DNA of 64,000 bases from Priestia endophytica DSM 13796 (GTDB taxonomy: Bacteria; Bacillota; Bacilli; Bacillales; Bacillaceae_H): assembly GCF_900115845.1 (NCBI RefSeq), contig NZ_FOXX01000011.1, positions 1 through 64,000 of the forward strand, written 5' to 3'. Of this stretch, positions 32,704-41,350 are shown one piece after another (the stretch's first letter is position 1; every line of letters starts with the position of its first letter). A program made the position numbers and the translations under genes. The notes under the pieces are model-generated. The model had not been told where the DNA came from. It made no database searches and worked only from the letters and a program-made list of their open reading frames with translations.

Positions 32704-32904
32704 TTGAACAAGCTGGAGGCTAAGATTCTAAAAAGGTGGTTAAGAATTCCAAGATGGGTAAGGTTTTTTACACTTAGTGTTATTACAATCTATATCATCT
32801 TTGTAGCTTTGTTTAAAGGAATAGAAGCTTTATTTCATATCGAAACATTAAGTTTCGAGAAAATACTTTTTTGTTTAGGAATAGCACTTTTTTCTTATTT
32901 ATAA
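32704..32904 (+). CDS. Putative small membrane protein
   Basis: A 66-codon frame reads MNKLEAKILKRWLRIPRWVR and then a strong membrane helix (FFTLSVITIYIIFVALFKGI) and a second hydrophobic stretch (ILFCLGIALFSYL). The amphipathic basic N-terminus plus two helices looks like a real small membrane protein, but the start would be TTG behind only a weak AAAGAAAG, and it may be the 5' remnant of a longer gene. Not recognised. Confidence 0.4.
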   Translation: MNKLEAKILKRWLRIPRWVRFFTLSVITIYIIFVALFKGIEALFHIETLSFEKILFCLGIALFSYL

Positions 32905-32971
32905 TTTATACTTCTTCTAAAAAAGGTTAAGATAATTCCATGCTTTGTGAATCTAACAGCAATCCGAGAAG

Positions 32972-32997
32972 ACCCATCATTCTTTAGAATGGTGGGT
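32972..32997. terminator. Hairpin between converging small frames
   Basis: ACCCATCATTC and GAATGGTGGGT form an 11-bp stem with a G-T pair and loop TTTA. T-runs are weak on both sides, so termination is uncertain. Confidence 0.45.
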
Positions 32998-32999
32998 TA

Positions 33000-33131
33000 T
33001 TAATTTCGTTTAAAAACGATATTAATAATGATCATTACAAAAATGCAACGAATTAAAAAACGGATCATCTCATTAAGTAGCCAGAATCCTGGAAAATCTA
33101 TATGCTTTATCACTTGTAGGGCAGCATGCAT
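33000..33131 (-). CDS. Possible minus-strand small membrane peptide or gene remnant
   Basis: A 43-codon frame from an ATG (MHAALQVIKHIDFPGFWLLN, then a hydrophobic FLIRCIFVMIIINIVF and KRN) ends just before the hairpin. The open frame extends about 30 codons upstream (SLLRSLSKTLDLILTIFF) with no usable start codon, which suggests a truncated gene. There is no ribosome binding site before the ATG. Product not recognised. Confidence 0.25.
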   Translation of the reverse strand: MHAALQVIKHIDFPGFWLLNEMIRFLIRCIFVMIIINIVFKRN

Positions 33132-33285
33132 AAAGAAAATCGTTAAGATTAGATCTAATGTTTTGCTGAGTGATCTTAAGAGGCTTATCTTCAGAAGAGA
33201 TTGTAAAGTGTTTCTCTGTTTTATTTCTTAAGCCTGAGGGTACATTTAAACAAAGCTAACTAACCATGAAAGGAGATAAAATGAG

Positions 33286-34026
33286 ATGAGGAAATCTAGA
33301 CCTGTTATTGGTATTTCAAGTTCGGTTACAATTCATAATGGTCTTCCGAGTGTTCATTTGCATCAGAAATATGTGAGTGCAGTGATTGATGCAGGGGGAC
33401 TTCCGATAATCATCCCGATAGGAGACAAGGAGATGGAGGAAGAATGGGCATCGTTATGTGATGGTATTCTTCTGAGTGGAGGAGAAGACGTTGATCCTCA
33501 ATCATACAATCATGAACCTGATCCAGAGCTTGGAAAAGTCAATGAAAATCGAGATAAGACAGAGATGGGTTTAATAGAGTATGCACGCAAAGAAAAGAAA
33601 CCAATTCTTGCAATTTGCAGAGGGATAGCGGTGCTTAATGCTGCGTTAGGCGGTGATATCATTCAAGATATTGAAAAGAATGATGAAGATGCAATCAAAC
33701 ATTATCAAGAAGCCGCAAGACCGCAAGCTACCCATGAAATAGAAGTTGAAGAAGGAAGTAGGCTGTATAAAATTATGGAGAACAACTCTAAAGTTCGGGT
33801 AAATAGTATGCATCATCAGGCAATTGGTGAGGTAGCCTCAAATTTAAAAGTTGTTGCTCGTGCTTCTGACGGTGTGATTGAGGGAGTCGAAGGGAAAGAA
33901 CAAGACCCACTTCTCTTAGGGGTACAATGGCATCCGGAAGAGATGGCAAGTGAAAATCAGCTTATGGCTAATTTATTTGAAGAGCTTGTGAATGAATGTA
34001 GAAAAAAGGATAAAGTAGAAGCCTAA
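33286..34026 (+). CDS. Gamma-glutamyl-GABA hydrolase-like class I glutamine amidotransferase
   Basis: This 246-residue peptidase C26 protein is related to E. coli PuuD, which hydrolyses gamma-glutamyl-GABA in putrescine breakdown. Seen are PVIGISSSVTIHN at the start, GILLSGGEDVDPQSYNHEP near residue 65, the nucleophile C111 in ILAICRGIAVLNAALGGDIIQD, and the His/Glu pair in LGVQWHPEEMA. The AAAGGAG site serves two nested starts: an ATG at 33281 giving only Met-Arg-stop, and this ATG, whose first base lies within that short frame. No other putrescine genes are near, so the true substrate may be another gamma-glutamyl amide. Confidence 0.85.
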   Translation: MRKSRPVIGISSSVTIHNGLPSVHLHQKYVSAVIDAGGLPIIIPIGDKEMEEEWASLCDGILLSGGEDVDPQSYNHEPDPELGKVNENRDKTEMGLIEYARKEKKPILAICRGIAVLNAALGGDIIQDIEKNDEDAIKHYQEAARPQATHEIEVEEGSRLYKIMENNSKVRVNSMHHQAIGEVASNLKVVARASDGVIEGVEGKEQDPLLLGVQWHPEEMASENQLMANLFEELVNECRKKDKVEA

Positions 34027-34182
34027 GAAAGCTGTGGGTATAAGAAATGGAATTAGAAAGAGTAGCGGATGTGATAGCGCTACTCTTTTTTATTGTGTAT
34101 AAAATATGATAATCTCTATTATTCGTATACAGGGTGTGTTAAACAAAAAACCTTTGTTAGAATGGAATTATAAGGAAGGTTG

Positions 34183-34929
34183 GTGTATTCGTTGAAAAAG
34201 AAGATAGCTGTTCTGTCAGATATTCATGGAAATAATGTCACATTGGAAGCTGTCCTGCTGGATATTTCACGTCGAAATATTGATGCAGTAGTTAATTTAG
34301 GAGACAGTTTATATGGTCCATTAAATCCTCTAAAAACGTTTCACTTATTAATGGAACATAATATAGCTCATATCATGGGGAATTGCGATCGAATTATACT
34401 AGAGCCATCAAAGGCAGGAGCAGGTTCCACTATACATTATGTGAAAAAAACTCTAACAAAAGAAGCTCTTGATTGGCTGGAACATCTTCCAAATAGCATC
34501 TCTATAGATGATATTCTATTCTGTCATGGTATACCCTCTTCTGATCAAGTCTATTTACTAGAAGAAATGACAGAAGTAGGTGGAGTCTTAAAAAATTCAG
34601 AAGAAATAATGCGAGCTCTTGAAGAGGTTGAACAAAATATTATATTTTGTGGCCATAGTCACATTCCTAGGACCGTTTATTTACCAAATGGGAAATTGGT
34701 TATAAACCCTGGCAGTGTGGGGCTTCCTGCTTATGAAGATGATTTACCAGTGCCTCATAAAATGGAGTCAGGGTCTCCATATGCTAATTATACAATTATA
34801 GAGGAGATATCTAATCAGTGGATAGTTGAACATATTAATGTATTTTATGATTGGGAGAAAGCAGCTCATATAGCAGAAACTAATGAGCGTCCAGATTGGG
34901 CCCATGCTTTAAAATTTGGAAGAGTGTAA
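34183..34929 (+). CDS. Calcineurin-like metallophosphoesterase (YfcE/MJ0936-type)
   Basis: This 248-residue phosphoesterase of the Metallophos_2 family has the metal-binding motifs IAVLSDIHGNNVTLEA (D-x-H), VVNLGDSLYGP (GD), MGNCDR (GNxD), LFCHG and CGHSHIPRTV (GHxH), plus INPGSVGLP. Such proteins act on phosphodiesters or phosphoproteins; the substrate is unknown. Three candidate starts (TTG, GTG, TTG) lie within 12 bases of each other behind AAGGAAGG. I choose the GTG for its spacing; the second TTG (KKKIAVLSD) fits the family alignment equally well. Confidence 0.85.
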   Translation: MYSLKKKIAVLSDIHGNNVTLEAVLLDISRRNIDAVVNLGDSLYGPLNPLKTFHLLMEHNIAHIMGNCDRIILEPSKAGAGSTIHYVKKTLTKEALDWLEHLPNSISIDDILFCHGIPSSDQVYLLEEMTEVGGVLKNSEEIMRALEEVEQNIIFCGHSHIPRTVYLPNGKLVINPGSVGLPAYEDDLPVPHKMESGSPYANYTIIEEISNQWIVEHINVFYDWEKAAHIAETNERPDWAHALKFGRV

Positions 34930-35453
34930 TCTTTAGATTTAGCCAAGAAATTCCTAGCTTATACTTTGAAAATGAATAAAGGAAAAGCCCTAATTTAAAG
35001 ACTTTTTTCTTTACATTCCGATAAACGCCATTATGGTAATGAGAATTGTTTGAAGTAAAGTTGTCATTAAAGCTAATAAAGGCCTAAACACTAAAAATTA
35101 ATTTTACATGTTGTTGTTAGTTCGTTTTAAAAAGTTGTTTTTATGTGGAAACCGTTGTGGACTGCCTATAATCGTGAATATGCTAAAAATCGTTCAGGAT
35201 AAGGGTGTATAAAGTAAGACCCATAAGTAGAAAGTAATAACAAATTAAGAATAGAAGAAGTTTAGAGATGTTATATAAAGCCTTTGATGCGCAATTCCGT
35301 ATTTGGGTTGTTCTTTACACTTCTCCTTATATATACAAAAGAAATCTACATATAGGTAAACATCCTTAGTTTGCTCATACAAATCGGTGTATATCTCTTA
35401 GCATGTAAATTATTTATATTGAATAAGAAATTTAATTTTCAGGAGGAGTCAGA
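34930..35453. other. 520-bp AT-rich intergenic region
   Basis: No convincing gene, RNA or repeat is seen. A weak hairpin (GAAAAGCCC..., 34980-35010) may end the phosphoesterase transcript. A 26-codon hydrophobic frame on the minus strand around 35020-35095 lacks a ribosome binding site. The 3' part must hold the promoter for the DUF3231 gene. Confidence 0.4.
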
Positions 35454-36458
35454 ATGAGCAGTTCACAACATCCACCCATTACATCAACGGAACTAGCAAC
35501 GTTATGGATGACTTACCAGGAAAAAACGATGATCCTGAGGTTTTTAGATTACTTTCTTAAATATAATGAAAATGAGCAACAATTACTTCAACTTCACTAT
35601 GATCGAGCAGTTAAAAGCTTAGATTTTATTAAAACTGTTTTCCAAGCTGAAGGAGCAGCTATTCCTACTGGGTTTACTGAGAACGATGTGAATACAGAAG
35701 CCCCTAAACTATATGACTTTATGTTTGACCTTATGTATTTTCGATTGATGTCTCAAATAGAGACTGGTCTTTTTGCCCTTTATTCGAATATGTCCTATCG
35801 TAATGATATACGACAGTTTTTTAAACGTTTAACTTCAGAAGCTCAAGAGCTGTATGATCAGTCAACTCACTTGTTAATGGACGCAGGCGTCATTTCTCGA
35901 CCTCCATACGTCTCCATGCCAAAGGAAGTTCATTTTGTGAAAGATACAAATTATATGGATGGTCTGAAGTGGGTAAGTGAAAAAAGATCTCTTAATACGA
36001 TAGAAGTTTCTCTTATTCAACATGCCGTTGATACGAACCTTGTAGGAATGCAATTAATGATTGGATTTGCTCAAGTAGCAAATGAGCAAAAGGTACGAAA
36101 ATACTTTGTTAAAGGGATGGAATTATCAAAGAAAATTGAAACAGAGTTAGGCGATGTATTACGACATAGTTATATTGAACCGCCTGCAACACATGCTGGA
36201 AAAGCAACAACTTCAACAGTTCCCCCTTTTTCTGATAAATTGATGATGTATACGACCAGTTTGTTAAGCACATTTGGACTCGGTAGCAATGCAATAGGAG
36301 GCGCATTTAGTTTGCGTAGTGATTTACCAGTAAAGATGTTACAACTTGGAAAAGATATTTACAACTTTGCAAAAGAGGGCGGTAAAATTATGATTCAGCA
36401 CGGCTGGATGGAAGAGCCTCCCCAGATTGAAGATCGAAATCAATTGACAAAAGGATGA
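35454..36458 (+). CDS. DUF3231-family protein
   Basis: This 334-residue protein is built from two repeats of a ferritin-like helical bundle of about 160 residues (first: ATLWMTYQEKTMILRFLDYFL, second starting near MDGLKWVSEKRSLNTIEVS). Both halves follow the DUF3231 pattern in which an early helix reads LW...Y and a later one ends in FxKG/FxRL. The family is common in Bacillaceae in several copies and is linked to spores in some reports, but no activity is established. AGGAGGAG ribosome binding site; single gene with a strong terminator. No export signal is seen. Confidence 0.8.
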   Translation: MSSSQHPPITSTELATLWMTYQEKTMILRFLDYFLKYNENEQQLLQLHYDRAVKSLDFIKTVFQAEGAAIPTGFTENDVNTEAPKLYDFMFDLMYFRLMSQIETGLFALYSNMSYRNDIRQFFKRLTSEAQELYDQSTHLLMDAGVISRPPYVSMPKEVHFVKDTNYMDGLKWVSEKRSLNTIEVSLIQHAVDTNLVGMQLMIGFAQVANEQKVRKYFVKGMELSKKIETELGDVLRHSYIEPPATHAGKATTSTVPPFSDKLMMYTTSLLSTFGLGSNAIGGAFSLRSDLPVKMLQLGKDIYNFAKEGGKIMIQHGWMEEPPQIEDRNQLTKG

Positions 36459-36607
36459 TTGGCAACATATCACCTTATTAATGAGGTGAATTATTCCATC
36501 TATACTTTAAGAAGTAAATACTTTATAATCCCTAAACCTGAAGATCCCTTTGTTTTGATACGTAGAATTCGTGTTATGTGAACTGAAAAATTAGGTATTA
36601 TAAAGTA

Positions 36608-36644
36608 AGACAGAGTTTCTATTCCAAGGAAACTCTGTCTTTTT
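36608..36644 (+). terminator. Intrinsic terminator
   Basis: AGACAGAGTTTC and GAAACTCTGTCT form a perfect 12-bp stem with a nine-base loop and T-run. It lies 150 bp after the DUF3231 gene and can serve it, or the converging dehydrogenase gene in the other direction less well. Confidence 0.82.
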
Positions 36645-36697
36645 GTAGGTGAATTATTGACTCAAATCCACATCAATAGTTAAGTTTTAAGTTAAAA

Positions 36698-37687
36698 TTA
36701 ATATTTATCAGGGCTAAATACAAGATTTGCCGATTGTTTAGCCTTTTCGAGGACATTCATGACTTTCTCGCTATGTTCTAGCATATTTGTAACCTTCTCC
36801 AAATCGCGTTCTTTAATAATACGTTCAAATTCAATAAACTCGTCATACATTCGATGCCAATGGTCTGAGAGGTCTACTTGAATAGGTGCTTGCTTATTGA
36901 GGACATAATCAAAGCATTTTATGTTATTTGTTGAATGTGCCATGTGTATGTAGCCTTTATTCCCTTGAATATTCATTGCATTGGGAGCTGTACTATCTTT
37001 GGATCCTATACAGACACACTTGAAATCACCGTAATCCATCAGCAATATACCTGATGTATCAATATCCCTTTCGATATTCGCCCAATACTCCACCTTTTTA
37101 GGACTTCCAAAGAAACCAACAACAAGATGAATGTTATATAAATTAATATCCATTAAGGCTCCACCGGACGTTTCAGGGTTAAAGGCCGGATGAATTTCTC
37201 CTGCTTTGAAAGCCTCATATCTCGATGAATATTGAGAATAATTACACTCCACTATTTTGATATCTCCAAGTTTAGGCAAGTACTTTTTCATAGATAAATA
37301 GTTTTTCATGTATTGATTCGTAATAGCTTCCACTAAAACCAATTCTTTTTGCTGAGAAATCTCTTTAAGTTCAAGAAGTTCTTGTAGAGTAGAAGTGAAT
37401 GGTTTTTCACAAATCACGTGCTTTCCACTTAATAAAGCTTCTTTGGCATATGAATAATGAAGATGATTGGGAAGCCCAATGTAGATTGTATCTACATCAT
37501 CATTTTCAAGCATTTTACCATAATGGGAATAAGTATGGCTGAATCCATATTTCTTTTGGAGAGACAGCAATTTTTCTCTGTGACTAGGTTTTGAACTGAT
37601 TGCCTTTAATGTAATCGTAGGGATGTCATGAATAAAGCTCAATAAATCCTCAACAATCTTTCCGGCCCCAACAATCCCTAATTTCAT
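36698..37687 (-). CDS. Gfo/Idh/MocA-family oxidoreductase (second gene of pair)
   Basis: This 329-residue NAD(P)-dependent dehydrogenase has the N-terminal Rossmann motif GIVGAGKIVEDLL, the hallmark CEKPF near residue 94 and a C-terminal alpha/beta domain with ETSGGALMDINLYNIHLVVG. This resembles the trans-dihydrodiol/glucose-fructose type rather than inositol dehydrogenase IolG. It begins one base after the stop of the upstream dehydrogenase, so the two are translationally coupled. Control is probably by the divergent RpiR-type regulator. The sugar or cyclitol substrate is unknown. Confidence 0.82.
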   Translation of the reverse strand: MKLGIVGAGKIVEDLLSFIHDIPTITLKAISSKPSHREKLLSLQKKYGFSHTYSHYGKMLENDDVDTIYIGLPNHLHYSYAKEALLSGKHVICEKPFTSTLQELLELKEISQQKELVLVEAITNQYMKNYLSMKKYLPKLGDIKIVECNYSQYSSRYEAFKAGEIHPAFNPETSGGALMDINLYNIHLVVGFFGSPKKVEYWANIERDIDTSGILLMDYGDFKCVCIGSKDSTAPNAMNIQGNKGYIHMAHSTNNIKCFDYVLNKQAPIQVDLSDHWHRMYDEFIEFERIIKERDLEKVTNMLEHSEKVMNVLEKAKQSANLVFSPDKY

Positions 37688-37688
37688 C

Positions 37689-38708
37689 TCAGCTGCACCC
37701 CTCTATTCCATTTTCAAGTATCTCCATAACAGCTATTGTTTCTTCGTCTTTGACTACTTTTTCTTTGCCATGTACAATTGCCTGATAAATATCATCGTAC
37801 ACTCGAGCATAATCACCTTTTTCAGAGACTACTTTCTCCTCATGGTAGTGGCCGTCATCATCCAAGTACGTTAGAATGCCATAATGATCAGGAGAATCAA
37901 CGCCAAAATTGTCATGGTCTTTTGGATGATAAAATAATTTAAGATGCTCTTCCTGACGATCTTCCGTTTCCTTCATGAACACAGCCTTTTTCCCATACAC
38001 AACAAAACTTGGACGTCCTTTTAAACGGAAAAAGCTTGATTTAATCGATACTTTGAGTGAAGAATAATAAAAGTCTAAATCAAAGTAATCATTCATTCTT
38101 CCTGACCCCAATAATTGACGAACATCGTAATGAATGCTTTCTGGCTTCCCAAAATAGGATAGAGCTTGGTCAATCGTATGAACGCCATGTCCATATAAAA
38201 AGCTGTTATATTTTGAAAAATGGTCAGTGGCGTTTGGTGTGTGTGGTCGGTAATAATCATAATTCATTTCCACCTCTAGCAAATCTCCAAGTTTTCCAGA
38301 CTGGATAACTTTCTTTGTTGTAAGAAAATCTGAGTCATATCGTCTGTTCTGATAGCATTGAATCACGAGATTTTTCTCATTAGCATATTGAAAGATGGAC
38401 ACTGCTTCGTCTTTCGTTAACATGAAAGGTTTCTCAACAAGCACATGTTTCCCATGATCAAGCGCCATTTTTGCGAAATGATAATGGGACTCGGTATGTG
38501 TACACACTACAATTAACCCAATCTCCTCATCATTCATTAAGGTAGTGATATCGTCTGTGTACAGAACATCAGGGACTCTCTCCCACTCTTTTTTGTCTAG
38601 GTTACGAGCATATATCGTTTTCACTTTCAAATAATCTCTATTCAATGAAAAAGGAAGATGATAACGGTTTGTACTTTTACCATTTCCAATGTATCCTATG
38701 GTTAGCAT
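37689..38708 (-). CDS. Gfo/Idh/MocA-family oxidoreductase (first gene of pair)
   Basis: This 339-residue protein of the same superfamily has IGYIGNGKSTNRYHLPF at the nucleotide-binding end, VLVEKPFMLT for the EKP motif, and CYQNRRYDSDFLTTKKVI then GHGVHTIDQAL. The NRRYDSDF segment is typical of the YvaA (IolW)/YdgJ group, which includes NADP-dependent scyllo-inositol dehydrogenase. With an inositol module 2.5 kb away a cyclitol substrate is an attractive guess, but it is inference. An AGGAGT ribosome binding site precedes the ATG. It opens a two-gene operon divergent from the RpiR regulator. Confidence 0.82.
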   Translation of the reverse strand: MLTIGYIGNGKSTNRYHLPFSLNRDYLKVKTIYARNLDKKEWERVPDVLYTDDITTLMNDEEIGLIVVCTHTESHYHFAKMALDHGKHVLVEKPFMLTKDEAVSIFQYANEKNLVIQCYQNRRYDSDFLTTKKVIQSGKLGDLLEVEMNYDYYRPHTPNATDHFSKYNSFLYGHGVHTIDQALSYFGKPESIHYDVRQLLGSGRMNDYFDLDFYYSSLKVSIKSSFFRLKGRPSFVVYGKKAVFMKETEDRQEEHLKLFYHPKDHDNFGVDSPDHYGILTYLDDDGHYHEEKVVSEKGDYARVYDDIYQAIVHGKEKVVKDEETIAVMEILENGIEGCS

Positions 38709-38761
38709 TCTAACTCCTCCTTAAGCTTCTTTTCATTTATTATAGAAGAAGAAAGCTTGCC

Positions 38762-38810
38762 GTAAAGGCTTTACAACCACATTGGTACATTGGATCACTT
38801 TATGATGTAC
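38762..38810. promoter_or_regulatory. Candidate operators between dehydrogenase pair and RpiR regulator
   Basis: Two inverted repeats lie in the 180-bp divergent gap: GTAAAG-G-CTTTAC at 38762-38774 and GTACAT-N14-ATGTAC at 38785-38810. Their position between a sugar-regulator gene and its likely targets suits RpiR binding. No direct evidence links either to this regulator. Confidence 0.4.
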
Positions 38811-38888
38811 ATTAAGTTTTATTTTTGAACAAAATGTTTATTTTATAGTCTTACTTATCGTTATTTTAACTAAACTGGGGTGAACCTG

Positions 38889-39752
38889 TTGAAAATACTG
38901 ATGCAATTATCAGAAATGCATAACTTTACACCAAATGAGAAAAGCATTGCTTCTTATATTTTGATACATAGGGAAAGTATGCTTCGCTTAAATATTCAAG
39001 AGCTTGCTAAAGTTACGTATACCTCGCATTCAGCGGTTAATCGCTTAACACATAAACTCGGCTTAACTGGCTTTAAAGAGTTCATTATAAAACTAGCCCA
39101 AGAATTCCAACAAACCGCGGATATTCTCAATGTGGATTCTAACTATCCGTTTAGTCTTGAGGCATCTTCACTTCAAGTGGCAAAAGATATTGCAGAATTA
39201 ATGAAGGAGACGATCGAAAAAAACTTTTCGTTTATGGATGATAACTTGCTATCACAAACTGCTCAATTGCTATATCAATCCGAAAGAATTTTTATATATG
39301 CCTCAGGTGATTCACAAATCCGAGCGAAAAGTTTTCAAAATAAATTAATCAAAATTAATAAATATCCGATAATTGCTACTGAACTATCTGAATGGGCTCA
39401 TCATACTGTTAATCTTACGAAACGTGATTGCGCTATTTTCTTAACCTATCATGGAAAGTCATCTAGTTATATGAAAGCTGCACAACATTTCTTAAATAAA
39501 AACATACCTTTTATAACGATCTCCTCAACTACTCAAAATGATTTAGCAAAACTTAGTACGATTTTTATACAGGTTCCTAATGATGAAGTGAAGTTCGCTA
39601 AGATTGGCACATTTTCTTCCCAAATTGCCTTTGAATATGTGTTAAACGTCATTTACTCCTGTATCTATAAAATCGACTATCTGAAAAACAGAAGAAATTC
39701 AATAGAATTCTTGGAGCAGTTACACGCCGATGATGTGCTGAATGATATATAG
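38889..39752 (+). CDS. MurR/RpiR-family transcriptional regulator
   Basis: This 287-residue regulator has an N-terminal RpiR helix-turn-helix (FTPNEKSIASYILIHRE, LNIQELAKVTYTSHSAVNRL, GLTGFKEF) and a C-terminal SIS sugar-phosphate binding domain (about 120-250; RIFIYASGDSQIRAKSF, AIFLTYHGKSSSYMKAA, FITISSTTQNDLAKLSTIF). The SIS domain usually binds a phosphosugar inducer. A TTG is preferred as start because GGGGTGA lies five to six bases upstream; a GTG three codons earlier has none. It is divergent from the dehydrogenase pair and probably regulates it. Confidence 0.85.
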   Translation: MKILMQLSEMHNFTPNEKSIASYILIHRESMLRLNIQELAKVTYTSHSAVNRLTHKLGLTGFKEFIIKLAQEFQQTADILNVDSNYPFSLEASSLQVAKDIAELMKETIEKNFSFMDDNLLSQTAQLLYQSERIFIYASGDSQIRAKSFQNKLIKINKYPIIATELSEWAHHTVNLTKRDCAIFLTYHGKSSSYMKAAQHFLNKNIPFITISSTTQNDLAKLSTIFIQVPNDEVKFAKIGTFSSQIAFEYVLNVIYSCIYKIDYLKNRRNSIEFLEQLHADDVLNDI

Positions 39753-39785
39753 AATACATTTAATTCTTAAAAATATAGCTATGAG

Positions 39786-39838
39786 AAGTAAAAAAGCACA
39801 AATCCATTGTCAATCAACGGGTTTGTGCTTTTTTACTT
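39786..39838 (+). terminator. Long intrinsic terminator after RpiR gene
   Basis: A nearly perfect 19-20 bp stem built around AAAAAAGCACAAA and TTTGTGCTTTTTT has a loop of about a dozen bases and T-rich 3' arm. Confidence 0.88.
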
Positions 39839-40085
39839 CCTCGAATATGTTTTATGTAAAGGAAAATATATATTATTCACTACGACATTTAATAGAAAGA
39901 GAATAATTAATGGAGTTTCTTATCGAGATGAGTAGGGTTCTTAAGTGTCTTCTCGAACAAATGTTGAAGTCCATATAGTAGAAAGGCTTTATATAAATGT
40001 TTAAAGAAACAGAAATAGAGAAGGCAATAATTTATTCAGAAACAGAGAGCGTATACCTTCTCTACAGAATCATTTCATTTTCTAT

Positions 40086-40916
40086 TTAAAACTGAAGCTC
40101 TCTAAATCTTCTTGGCGATAAGTCGCTGTGTTTTTTGAATGTTGTGACAAAATAAGAGACACTATTAAAACCGCAGGTGAACGCTATTTCCTTGACGGAT
40201 AAATTCGTATTATATAGTAAGTTTTTTGCATTATTAATTCGGTAGTTAATTAAGTATTGATAGGGTGAAGCATTCATATGTTTTTTGAAGACTCTAGAAA
40301 AATGATAAGGGCTTAATTGAACGTGTTTTGCTATATCGTCTAAATTGATATCTTCACTATAATGATTTTCAATGTAAAGAATAGCTTTTTGCACAATTTC
40401 TTCTACAGATTGCGTTGCCTGGTTAGAGATTTCATTTAATTCACACAGAATCTTTTGGACAATAATTGAAGCTGCATGTTCATCTACTTTGTTTTTTTCC
40501 ATCATTGTTAGAATGTGATTCATACAACTTTTTATATTCCAGTTGTTATCAAGTGAATAGACACATCCGTTTCGATTAAAAAGAAGTTCAAAATAGTCTT
40601 CACTTGAGTTTCCCGTAAAATGAAGAAATTCAAATTCGGTATCTTCTAGTGCTGCATACAAATGAGGTTTCTGACAGTCAAGAAAGATAAACATATTCTC
40701 TGTTGCTATGAATTCTTGGTTTCTGTAGTGAACTTTCATTTTCCCTTTTTTTACATACAGGAATAAATGCTCACCAAATGTATTTCTTTTCGTTTCATAA
40801 GCATCTGAACAATAATAAGAGCCTGCATTTGTAATATGATAAAGCGCTTTCTTAGCAAACTTGCTTGGTGTATGAAAGAACGCTTTCGAATTTGCTAAAA
40901 CTCCTTTTTCTCCCAT
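40086..40916 (-). CDS. AraC-family transcriptional regulator (inositol module)
   Basis: This 276-residue regulator has an N-terminal cupin-like sensing domain (HLFLYVKKGKMKVHYRNQEF, ENMFIFLDCQKPH) and a C-terminal AraC helix-turn-helix pair (INLDDIAKHVQLSPYHFSRVF, LSVKEIAFTCGFNSVSYFVTTF, DLSPRRFREL). It is divergent from iolT and so is the best candidate regulator for the iolT-iolI-iolG-iolH module; B. subtilis uses the DeoR-type IolR instead. The ATG chosen is eight bases after a G-run (GGGGGGG); a longer in-frame start nine codons earlier overlaps that run. The likely inducer is inositol or a keto-inositol, by inference. Confidence 0.85.
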   Translation of the reverse strand: MGEKGVLANSKAFFHTPSKFAKKALYHITNAGSYYCSDAYETKRNTFGEHLFLYVKKGKMKVHYRNQEFIATENMFIFLDCQKPHLYAALEDTEFEFLHFTGNSSEDYFELLFNRNGCVYSLDNNWNIKSCMNHILTMMEKNKVDEHAASIIVQKILCELNEISNQATQSVEEIVQKAILYIENHYSEDINLDDIAKHVQLSPYHFSRVFKKHMNASPYQYLINYRINNAKNLLYNTNLSVKEIAFTCGFNSVSYFVTTFKKHSDLSPRRFRELQF

Positions 40917-41167
40917 ATGAATTCCCCCCCTTATTATTAGCAATATTATTAAATAAAGAAGAAAAAAGCAATAATGTTAAAGAGAATAGCAATTTTTCTA
41001 AAGAAGTGAGCAATTTTCTTTAATGACCTTTTATTCACAGTTTAATAGAATGAGTTTATAACAGCAATAATTATACACAAGGGGATAAAAATATAGAAAT
41101 GAGAGACGGTTTAGGTAATGAAAGAGGGATGAAACAGGCGCACAGAATTCTAAACTTTTATAGAAAT

Positions 41168-41181
41168 TGAAAGCGCTTTTA
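41168..41181. promoter_or_regulatory. cre-like CcpA site, distal
   Basis: TGAAAGCGCTTTTA matches the cre consensus TGWAANCGNTNWCA at 13 of 14 positions and is palindromic about GCGC. It lies about 170 bp upstream of iolT. CcpA repression is inferred. Confidence 0.65.
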
Positions 41182-41255
41182 GTCTGCTTGTTATCTGTCA
41201 CTTATCTCACACACCGTAAAAAACGATTGAAAGTGAGGATAAAAAGACTGAAATT

Positions 41256-41269
41256 TGAAATCGATTTCA
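41256..41269. promoter_or_regulatory. cre-like CcpA site, proximal
   Basis: TGAAATCGATTTCA matches the cre consensus at all 14 positions and is a perfect palindrome. It lies about 80 bp upstream of iolT, close to where the promoter must be, so glucose repression of the inositol module is expected. A LacI-family protein other than CcpA could also use it. Confidence 0.75.
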
Positions 41270-41350
41270 TTTATTGGGTTGTAATAAAACGCAGAAGTTT
41301 TATTACAAGCTAAGTTGATCAAGGTAACTTAATACTTAAGGAGAATTATC

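Larger units (their letters stand above)
32579..33285. other. 700-bp region with small membrane-protein frames
   Basis: Between the kinase and the amidotransferase-like gene there is no standard-sized gene. It carries two short frames encoding hydrophobic peptides, on opposite strands and converging on a hairpin at 32972-32997; these are listed separately. The last 50 bp hold the ribosome binding site and a two-codon frame (ATG AGA TGA at 33281) that overlaps the start of the next gene. Confidence 0.45.
40917..41350. other. Divergent control region between AraC regulator and iolT
   Basis: This 430-bp region contains two cre-like palindromes (separate entries) and the iolT ribosome binding site (TTAAGGAGAA). 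The AraC binding sites expected here, usually direct repeats, were not resolved by eye. Confidence 0.5.

Noticed and set aside
33028-33231. A 67-codon plus-strand frame upstream of the amidotransferase-like gene
   Set aside because: It is rich in basic and cysteine residues with no ribosome binding site and overlaps a better hydrophobic frame on the minus strand.
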